Below, piece by piece: positions 1 to 5,734 of a stretch of DNA of 5,734 nt (the stretch's first letter is position 1; each line of letters opens with the position of its first letter). The notes under the pieces are model-generated. The model was not told where the DNA came from. It saw only the letters and a list, made by a program, of their open reading frames with translations, and did not search any database. A program made the position numbers and the translations under genes. The stretch is from Bacteroidota bacterium (lineage in GTDB: Bacteria; Bacteroidota; Ignavibacteria; T3Sed10-11): contig SKXH01000235.1 in NCBI GenBank assembly GCA_007128495.1, positions 1-5,734 on the forward strand, given 5' to 3'.

Positions 1-1674
1 CGGCTTCGAACCGATTACCTCTTCTTTTGAATATCCGGTAAGTGAATAAAATGCAGGGTTAGCCCATTGGATGATGCCATCGGTGTCGGTTATGGAAATT
101 GCATTTGCAGCAGATTCAAGCGCAGCACTTTGAAGCTGAAGCTGTTTTTCGGCCTGCTTGCGTTTCGAAATATCTATAGAAATACCGATAATGCCTACCA
201 ATTGACCGTCATCATCTAAAAACGGTGAATCGGTAACCAGCGCAGGAAAGGTACTGCCGTCCCGCCGCTGAACAGTAAATTCATCCGACCATGATTCACC
301 CTTCCGAAGTTTCTCCATAATATCCGCCGCCTGGTCTTTGGACATCTGCGAATGTGTTACATCTATAATATCCTTGCCGATCACTTCATCAGCCGCCCAC
401 CCGTAGAGCTCTTCAGCAGCTTTGTTCCAGTAGAAAATTTTACCCTCAAGATCGGTTGCCATCACCGCTTCACCGATCTCATCAAGCAAATGTGCGTGCA
501 GTTGCATCTTCGTTTCCAGTTCTTTACGATGGGTTATATCGTTGAAGTTTATCAATACTGCTTCTATAGCCGGCTCTGCAAGCAAATTACTGAATGTGCT
601 TTCAATCCACCGCCACGAACCGTCGTTATGTTTGAACCGGTATTGTAATTCAGTAGTTTTCGACGGGTCTTTGATCACACCGTCGAGTTCTGCAAGCACT
701 GAAGGGAGATCTTCAGGGTGTGTCAGTTCAACCGGATCTAGATTTGGATTACGGGGATTATAGCCAAACATATTCAACGCTGAAGGACTTGCATATTTAA
801 ATTTAAGATCCTCCGATAATAAGACAAAGCCGGCGGGCACGCTTTCGATAATCTTGCGAAACCGTGTTTCACTTTGCTGTAACGCCTTCTCAACTTCTTT
901 GCGCTCCGTAATATCGCGTACAACGCTTACGAGACCAGATCTGCGTCCCTGATCGTCACTAATTTCCGTTACGGTATTCTCGGTCAGGAATACTTCACCG
1001 TTTTTCCGGCGCATACAATATTCAGTATTATACACACCCTCGCTGTCTAACTTATTTAATAATTCTTTTCCAAACTGTTCATAGGCAGTGCGGTCGACGT
1101 GTAAAAATTCTGTATTCTTGCCGGTTAATTCATCTTTACCGTAACCGAATATCTGCTCTGCCGCAGGATTACAGGTAATTATAGTTCGATTCCCGGGGTG
1201 TATAATAAAAACGGCTTCCTTGAGACTTTTAAAAGTTTTATCGAGGAGATTTTTTGATTCGAGCAATTCCTTCTGAATTTTGCGGTGTTCATTTCGAATT
1301 CTTGAATCCCTCACCTCCCGCTCAACTGCCGGAAAAAGCCGTTTGAGATTATCTTTCATCACGTAATCGCTCGCACCGTGCTTCATCGCATCCACCGCCA
1401 TATCCTCGGTCATTTTACCCGAGACAAAAATGAACGGTATATCTAATTCTTTGTGCCGTAAGCTTGCCAACGCTTCGGTACCGTTAAACGCAGGCATTGC
1501 ATAATCGCATAATATGATATCCCATTGTTCACGTTCGATAGCTTCATTAAATGACGCCAATGTATTTGCAACATCGTACGTTACCGTATACCCGCCCGAT
1601 TTCAATTTCCGGATGATAAGCTCGATATCTTCTTTCGAATCTTCTACGATCAGGAGTTTGAGATTTTGTGCCAT
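1..1674 (-). CDS. REC-PAS multidomain sensor protein, probable histidine kinase, C-terminus beyond window
   Basis: An open frame of 558 codons with no stop up to the left edge, so the protein is truncated by the window and not broken. It starts MAQNLKLLIVEDS. Receiver 4-118: acidic E11/D12, phosphoacceptor D57 (ILCDYAMP), switch S85, K107 (DYVMKD). A charged helical linker runs about 118-145. PAS 1 is about 145-258, ending in VVRDITERK. PAS 2 is about 268-384, PAS_3-like, with HPEDL and WRWIE motifs. PAS 3 is about 390-506, ending in SIDISKRK. PAS 4 begins about 514 and is cut at residue 558. No membrane segment is visible. The receiver and the PAS 4 start closely resemble those of the preceding kinase, in which the matching PAS leads directly into HisKA, so a kinase core beyond the edge is likely but unseen. 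The start is ATG 1674: it puts the first receiver strand 4 to 6 residues in and lies 13 nt after the upstream stop. An in-frame GTG at 1704 is possible but would overlap the upstream gene. Confidence 0.95.
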   Translation of the reverse strand, partial: MAQNLKLLIVEDSKEDIELIIRKLKSGGYTVTYDVANTLASFNEAIEREQWDIILCDYAMPAFNGTEALASLRHKELDIPFIFVSGKMTEDMAVDAMKHGASDYVMKDNLKRLFPAVEREVRDSRIRNEHRKIQKELLESKNLLDKTFKSLKEAVFIIHPGNRTIITCNPAAEQIFGYGKDELTGKNTEFLHVDRTAYEQFGKELLNKLDSEGVYNTEYCMRRKNGEVFLTENTVTEISDDQGRRSGLVSVVRDITERKEVEKALQQSETRFRKIIESVPAGFVLLSEDLKFKYASPSALNMFGYNPRNPNLDPVELTHPEDLPSVLAELDGVIKDPSKTTELQYRFKHNDGSWRWIESTFSNLLAEPAIEAVLINFNDITHRKELETKMQLHAHLLDEIGEAVMATDLEGKIFYWNKAAEELYGWAADEVIGKDIIDVTHSQMSKDQAADIMEKLRKGESWSDEFTVQRRDGSTFPALVTDSPFLDDDGQLVGIIGISIDISKRKQAEKQLQLQSAALESAANAISITDTDGIIQWANPAFYSLTGYSKEEVIGSKP

Positions 1675-1687
1675 AGTGTATCTACAT

Positions 1688-4600
1688 TTATTCCTCCAAA
1701 ACACTCCGGATAGACGACAACACCCGGTCAGGTTGATAAGGTTTCCGGATGAATGCCTGAACACCGGCATTGACCAGTTCTTTTTTCCGTGCCGGATCAA
1801 AATATCCGCTCGCGAGAATGTATTTAACATCCGGATTTATTTTCTTAATGCGTTTGAATATTTCACTGCCGTTCATTTTCGGCAGCCCCATATCGGATAA
1901 TACGACATCGATAGTATCTTTATTTTTTTCAAATATATCGAGAGCGTTCATCCCATCCTGCGCAGTCAGTACGGTATACCCTTTCTCTTCAAGGATCATA
2001 ACAACTGCATCAAGCAGCAATGATTCATCTTCGATGAGCAATATAGTCTCGTTTCCTCCGGATCGATCTTCTCCGTCACTATCTACCAGGTCGGTATCTG
2101 ATTGTATACCGGGCCGGACCGGGAGGTATAAGATGAAGGTCGAATACTGCCCCTCCTTACTCTGTACATCGATAAAACCGCGATAGGAGTTAACAATACC
2201 GTACACAACCGACAATCCCAAACCGGTACCCTTCCCCTTATCTTTTGTTGTGAAGAAAGGTTGGAATATACGATCGATCGTTTTTTCACCCATTCCGGTT
2301 CCCGTATCGGAAACAACGATGGAAATATACTTTTGCGGACCGGCTTCCGGGAATAGAGTTTGAAGGTCCGTCCCCGGCACTACATCGGTCCGTATCGTTA
2401 TCTCCCCCGTACCCTGGTCCGTCGCCATGATAGCATCCCGGGCATTGACGCAGAGATTAAGCAGCGCCTGATGAAGCTGCCCTTGATCTATCACTATAGC
2501 CGGTAAATTCTTCGAAAGATGTAAGTTAAGAGATATAGTTTTCGGGAACGTTTCTTCGACCATTTCTGCAAGTTCCTGCACAACGGTGTTCACCTTTACT
2601 ATATCCAGCGATACATCGGTTTTCCGGGCAAAGGTTAATATTTGCTGTACAAGGTTGGCACCCCGCTCGACCGCTTTATTAATTGCGTTAAGGTGTTGTT
2701 TGAATTTTTCATCATCATGATTGCGATTCTCCAGCAACGAGGCGTAACCGACTATTATACCGAGGATGTTATTAAAATCGTGTGCAATACCGCTTGCGAG
2801 CGTTCCCACACTCTCCATCTTTTGCGATTCATACAGATGTTCCTGCAATTGTTTTTGTTTGGTAACGTCTTGTTTGATGGCGATATAATGCAGTATCTGT
2901 TCCGACTCATCAAGGACCGGGGTGATCGTCATTTCTTCGGTATATATGCCTCCGTCTTTACGTCTGTTTATAACCTCTCCCGACCATACCCGCCCAGATG
3001 AAATAGTAGCCCACAAGTTTTGATAGAACGATTTATTATGGCGGCCGGATTTTAAAATACGGGGATTCTTTCCGGCAACTTCCTTGCGGGAGTAGCCGGT
3101 GACTTCAGTAAACGCTTTATTGACCCATTGAATATTACCACCCCTATCGGTGATCACGATAGCATTTGCCGCCGCTTCAAGCGCAACACTCTGCAGACGC
3201 TGCATCGACTGTGCCTCACGGAGCTCGGTAATATCGCGCCCGACACCGACTATACCCGTGATCTCCCCGTTAACATCACTCAGCGGAGATAAGGCGGTTT
3301 GCATATGCCGTTCACTCCCGGGCAGATTCGCAATCCAGGTATACACTAAGTGATCGCCGCGTAAGGTGCGTTCATATGCCTCTTCGTGAATTCTGGCAAG
3401 GTCGGTTCCTATTATCTCGCGGGGAGTTTTACCGAGAAACATTTCGGGTGATAGATTAACATTCTCAAGCCATCTTCCATACACACCGGTATACCGCAGA
3501 TTTTTATCAACCACAAATACCATATCGTCCATCGACTGGACAAGCGTCCTGAAACGTTCCTCACTCGCCTGTAATGACCTCTCTGTCTCTATTCTTTTCT
3601 GTTCGTCGGCAATTTTCTGAATAGCAAACGATATATCCTCCGCGACTTCTTCAAGCAATTGTATTTCCCGGGGATTAAAATAATTTATCTCATCAGAATA
3701 AACGATAAACACACCGATCACCGAATTATTCGACCGTATCGGAAATGCAGCACCCGATCTGAATCCGCGTGCAAGCGCTTCGGTACGGTGTGGTTCTACA
3801 AGCGGATCGGTTTCAATGTTGTTTGCAATATATGACGAACCGCCGGTCAACACCTTCTGCGCCGGTGTATATTCTTCTTTATTATCTGAGAGTGAAAATG
3901 CAACGCTGTCAAGGTAACCGTTATCATTGCCGTAACGCGCGACCGGTTGTATTGCATCCGCATCTTTATCATATAAACCTATCCAGGCCATGGTAAAGCC
4001 GCCTTGTTCAACCGCTACTTTGCATACCTCGTTCAGCAATGTATTTTGATCCTGTATTTTAACAATTGTCTGGTTTACGTGGCTGAGTACAGAGTAGAGT
4101 CGGTTTATATGATGCAACCGTTCTTCGATAATTTTCCGGCCGGAAATATCGAAGCACGATCCGATATAGCCGGAATAATTTCCGTCACTATTATCATAGG
4201 GCTTGCCGGCATCGATGATCCAGCGATATTCTCCGCTGTGGTGTCGTATACGGTATTCCATCTGGAAAGGTTTTCTCTCAAGAATATATTCAGTCTGCTT
4301 TTGTTTTACCTCATCCCGGTCATCGGGGTGTACGTTTTCCAGCCACTTCCAGCCCAGTTCATCGTTGAAAGCCCTCCCGGTAAATTGCACCAGCGATTGA
4401 TTCACATAATTAATATTTCCATCACAATCCGACCGCCAGATCATGCCGGGGAATTTTTCAAACAAGCTAAGATAAAATTCATGGGATTTTTCCAGTGCTT
4501 CTTCCACCCTGCGGCGCTCGGTTACATCATTAACAATGGAGTAGATGCGTGGTTTACCTTGCACGATAATTTGACCCGCAAGCGCTTCCACATCACGAAT

Positions 4601-5650
4601 ATCACCGCCGGCAAGACGGTGTTTTGATTTAAACTTTTGCCTTTTTTGCTGCCGGATATCCGCCACTCGTCTGGCAACTTCGTCCTGCGGCAGGGATATG
4701 ATATCGTGAAAATTCATAGCCCGCATACGGGTACGTTCGTATCCGTAAAAAGTACAGGCAGCCGGATTCGCGTCCACGATCCTGCCGTCATCGGGATCGA
4801 TCAACAACATAATTGTATGTTCATTTTCGAACAGGGATTTGTACTGTTCTTCGCTCTCGCGCAGCGCTTCTTCATATTCTTTTCGTTGGTGAATATCTTT
4901 CCCGACCGCCACGATCGATGTGACCTTTCCATTATCGTCAAGGATTGCCCTGTCTGTCCAGGCAAGCCAGCGCCAGCCGTATTTGGTCAATGCCCGTTGT
5001 TCAACATAACAGGTATAGGGAGGACGATAGAGTGACTCCATAGCTTTCTGTGTTTTTTCTCTGTCTTCTTCGTGGACAAGCGGCATAAAGTGTTTTCCGA
5101 GCAGATCTTCTTCCCGCTTACCGAACAACTCACAATATGAGGGACTCACAAATTGGAATCGCCCCCCGGGGTCTACTTTGACGATCAGGTCGGTTACATT
5201 TTCGACAAGAAAGCGGTATTTCTCTTCGTTCTCGCGGAGCGCCTCCTCCGCTTTGAGTTTTTCGGCTTGATATCGTTTTTTTTCGATCGCGGTATGGATA
5301 GCCGGACCGAGACGCACCAATCTATCTTTCAGCACATAATCATCGGCACCGGCTTTCATACATTCAACGGCTATCTCTTCGTTAACAGAACCGGTCGTAA
5401 TTATAAAGGGGATATATGACTCATTCTCCCGGGCCATTCGCAGCGCTGAGAGCCCGTCGAAATCCGGAAGCATATAATCGGAAAGAATTAGATCCGGCCG
5501 GAAGGAGTGTAACTCGGTACTGTATGAATTTTTATCCACAGCAACTTTTAATTCATACTGCAACTTCGTTTTATCGATTTCACGAACGGCAAGATCAACA
5601 TCTGCAGCAGAATCCTCAAGCAATAGAATTCTTATTTTTTGGCCGGACAT
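1688..5650 (-). CDS. Soluble hybrid sensor histidine kinase, REC-PAS3-GAF-PAS2-HisKA-HATPase-REC
   Basis: A complete 1320-residue multidomain two-component kinase. Domains in order, with approximate boundaries: receiver 6-120 (acidic E12/D13, phosphoacceptor D58, switch T86, K108); signalling coiled coil 120-145; PAS 142-256; PAS 267-378; PAS_3-like 391-504 (motif GWKWLENVHPDD); GAF_2-like 520-680; PAS 698-808; PAS 819-930; HisKA with phosphorylated His957 in the motif GIAHDFNNIL; HATPase_c 1055-1178 with N box (NLCVNARDA, N1069), G1 box (DTGTGM, D1115), F box (FQPFFTTK) and G2 box (GKGTGLGL); C-terminal receiver 1202-1318 (E1207/D1208, D1253, S1281, K1303). All catalytic residues are present, so it should be active. 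D958 and N961 after the His fit the DxxN phosphatase motif, so it may also dephosphorylate its partner. There is no signal peptide or transmembrane helix, so it is probably cytosolic. PAS and GAF ligands cannot be read from sequence. The start is ATG 5650: it sits just before the receiver's first strand, has AAGGT upstream, and follows the previous stop by 14 nt. The domain calls are firm; the signal and target are unknown. Confidence 0.97.
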   Translation of the reverse strand: MSGQKIRILLLEDSAADVDLAVREIDKTKLQYELKVAVDKNSYSTELHSFRPDLILSDYMLPDFDGLSALRMARENESYIPFIITTGSVNEEIAVECMKAGADDYVLKDRLVRLGPAIHTAIEKKRYQAEKLKAEEALRENEEKYRFLVENVTDLIVKVDPGGRFQFVSPSYCELFGKREEDLLGKHFMPLVHEEDREKTQKAMESLYRPPYTCYVEQRALTKYGWRWLAWTDRAILDDNGKVTSIVAVGKDIHQRKEYEEALRESEEQYKSLFENEHTIMLLIDPDDGRIVDANPAACTFYGYERTRMRAMNFHDIISLPQDEVARRVADIRQQKRQKFKSKHRLAGGDIRDVEALAGQIIVQGKPRIYSIVNDVTERRRVEEALEKSHEFYLSLFEKFPGMIWRSDCDGNINYVNQSLVQFTGRAFNDELGWKWLENVHPDDRDEVKQKQTEYILERKPFQMEYRIRHHSGEYRWIIDAGKPYDNSDGNYSGYIGSCFDISGRKIIEERLHHINRLYSVLSHVNQTIVKIQDQNTLLNEVCKVAVEQGGFTMAWIGLYDKDADAIQPVARYGNDNGYLDSVAFSLSDNKEEYTPAQKVLTGGSSYIANNIETDPLVEPHRTEALARGFRSGAAFPIRSNNSVIGVFIVYSDEINYFNPREIQLLEEVAEDISFAIQKIADEQKRIETERSLQASEERFRTLVQSMDDMVFVVDKNLRYTGVYGRWLENVNLSPEMFLGKTPREIIGTDLARIHEEAYERTLRGDHLVYTWIANLPGSERHMQTALSPLSDVNGEITGIVGVGRDITELREAQSMQRLQSVALEAAANAIVITDRGGNIQWVNKAFTEVTGYSRKEVAGKNPRILKSGRHNKSFYQNLWATISSGRVWSGEVINRRKDGGIYTEEMTITPVLDESEQILHYIAIKQDVTKQKQLQEHLYESQKMESVGTLASGIAHDFNNILGIIVGYASLLENRNHDDEKFKQHLNAINKAVERGANLVQQILTFARKTDVSLDIVKVNTVVQELAEMVEETFPKTISLNLHLSKNLPAIVIDQGQLHQALLNLCVNARDAIMATDQGTGEITIRTDVVPGTDLQTLFPEAGPQKYISIVVSDTGTGMGEKTIDRIFQPFFTTKDKGKGTGLGLSVVYGIVNSYRGFIDVQSKEGQYSTFILYLPVRPGIQSDTDLVDSDGEDRSGGNETILLIEDESLLLDAVVMILEEKGYTVLTAQDGMNALDIFEKNKDTIDVVLSDMGLPKMNGSEIFKRIKKINPDVKYILASGYFDPARKKELVNAGVQAFIRKPYQPDRVLSSIRSVLEE
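1691..1697 (-). promoter_or_regulatory. Strong Shine-Dalgarno string at the kinase/REC-PAS junction
   Basis: GGAGGAA on the minus strand is formed by the last codons (Glu-Glu) of the 1320-residue kinase, immediately before its TAA. It lies about 5 nt from an ATG at 1687-1685 that is followed directly by TAG, and about 17 to 18 nt from the ATG at 1674 where the next receiver protein is placed. That distance is longer than usual for direct use by ATG 1674. It may hold terminating ribosomes near the junction and favour re-initiation, or the string may simply reflect the Glu codons. No better match lies closer to ATG 1674. Confidence 0.4.
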
Positions 5651-5656
5651 ACGTTT

Positions 5657-5661
5657 ACCTT
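5657..5661 (-). promoter_or_regulatory. Ribosome binding site of the 1320-residue kinase
   Basis: On the minus strand the 14-nt spacer between the upstream TAA and the ATG at 5650 contains AAGGT, with about 6 to 7 nt between its core and the start codon. It is a partial Shine-Dalgarno match at normal spacing and supports the ATG at 5650 as the start. The spacer is too short to hold a promoter, so the gene probably depends on a promoter upstream of the window. Confidence 0.6.
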
Positions 5662-5664
5662 ATA

Positions 5665-5734
5665 TTATCCATCCTGTATAGCAGTTTGGATTTTTTCTAA
5701 TATATCATTCGGTTCATAGGGTTTTTTAACTATA
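5665..5734 (-). CDS. C-terminal end of a receiver-domain protein (response regulator or hybrid kinase), partial
   Basis: Only the last 22 codons and a TAA stop are in the window; the 5' part lies beyond the right edge. The visible peptide starts IVKKPYEPNDIL and ends IQDG. This is the typical end of a CheY-like receiver: the conserved Lys on beta-5 followed by Pro-Tyr, then the amphipathic alpha-5 helix. It resembles the end of the C-terminal receiver of the next gene (IRKPYQPDRVL) more than that gene's N-terminal receiver (YVLKDRL), so a receiver at the protein's C-terminus is certain if the reading is right. Whether it is a stand-alone response regulator or the tail of a hybrid histidine kinase cannot be told. 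Its stop lies 14 nt before the next ATG on the same strand, implying co-transcription. The fragment is short, but the motif and the stop position just before the next gene support it. Confidence 0.82.
   Translation of the reverse strand, partial: IVKKPYEPNDILEKIQTAIQDG

Noticed and set aside
1675..1687. Possible promoter or terminator in the 13-nt gap between the two long genes.
   Set aside because: The gap is too short for -35/-10 elements or a hairpin, and no T-run or stem is visible.
1674..1704. Alternative GTG start at 1704 for the downstream REC-PAS protein.
   Set aside because: It would add ten residues before the receiver, overlap the upstream gene and have no visible SD. ATG 1674 places the receiver's first strand at the usual distance.
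1514..1900. Plus-strand open frame spanning the junction of the two minus-strand genes.
   Set aside because: It is antisense to the C-terminal receiver of one gene and the N-terminal receiver of the next. I saw no clear domain signature.
2271..2283. CGATCGATCG palindrome followed by a run of T on the plus strand, considered as a terminator.
   Set aside because: The palindrome is short and AT/GC-mixed without a stable stem-loop. It is internal to the HATPase coding region and on the wrong strand for these genes.
2083..2316. Minus-strand open frame of 77 codons in another frame inside the HATPase region.
   Set aside because: The main frame there carries the G1, F and G2 boxes of the kinase ATPase, so this is a shadow frame.
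4133..4146. Perfect 14-bp palindrome TTTCCGGCCGGAAA, considered as an operator or recombination site.
   Set aside because: It sits inside the coding sequence for the PAS3 C-terminal motif (DISGRKII), has no loop or T-run, and is not at a gene boundary. Chance within codons explains it.
4004..4627. Plus-strand open frame of 207 codons opposite the PAS2/PAS3/GAF region of the kinase.
   Set aside because: It lies wholly antisense to a firmly supported PAS/GAF coding region, its translation shows no recognisable domain, and its length is explained by the codon pattern of the opposite strand.

Overview
The window holds a tightly packed array of signal-transduction genes, all on the minus strand: the last 22 residues of one receiver-domain protein, one complete hybrid sensor histidine kinase of 1320 residues, and the first 558 residues of a second, related REC-PAS protein that runs off the left edge. 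Every reading frame argues for a bacterium. Base composition looks balanced to slightly AT-rich by eye, and the two gene junctions carry AAGGT and GGAGGAA Shine-Dalgarno-like strings. Large soluble REC/PAS/GAF kinases of this kind are common in environmental bacteria such as Bacteroidota/Ignavibacteriota relatives and the former Deltaproteobacteria. The sequence does not settle the phylum.

Layout in the direction of transcription, right to left. At 5734-5665 is the C-terminal tail of a receiver domain with a Lys-Pro-Tyr motif. After a 14-nt gap comes the complete gene (5650-1688). It encodes REC, three PAS domains, a GAF domain, two more PAS domains, an HisKA domain (His957), a HATPase_c domain and a C-terminal REC. 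After a 13-nt gap comes the third gene (1674 to beyond 1). It encodes REC and three PAS domains, and is cut off inside a fourth PAS that closely matches the last PAS before the kinase in its neighbour. There is no gene-free stretch longer than 14 nt, and I see no RNA gene, mobile element, CRISPR array or terminator.

The spacing implies one polycistronic transcript. No membrane segment or signal peptide is visible in the two long proteins, so both should be cytosolic. Each starts with a receiver that keeps the acidic pocket, the phosphoacceptor Asp, the Ser/Thr switch and the Lys. They can therefore be phosphorylated by another kinase as well as sense signals through PAS/GAF, which suggests a multi-step phosphorelay or cross-talking network. 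No DNA-binding or enzymatic output domain is in view. The most informative observation is that the two long proteins share closely related ends (receiver and kinase-proximal PAS) but differ in the sensory modules between them. I found no evidence for a wholly new kind of system.
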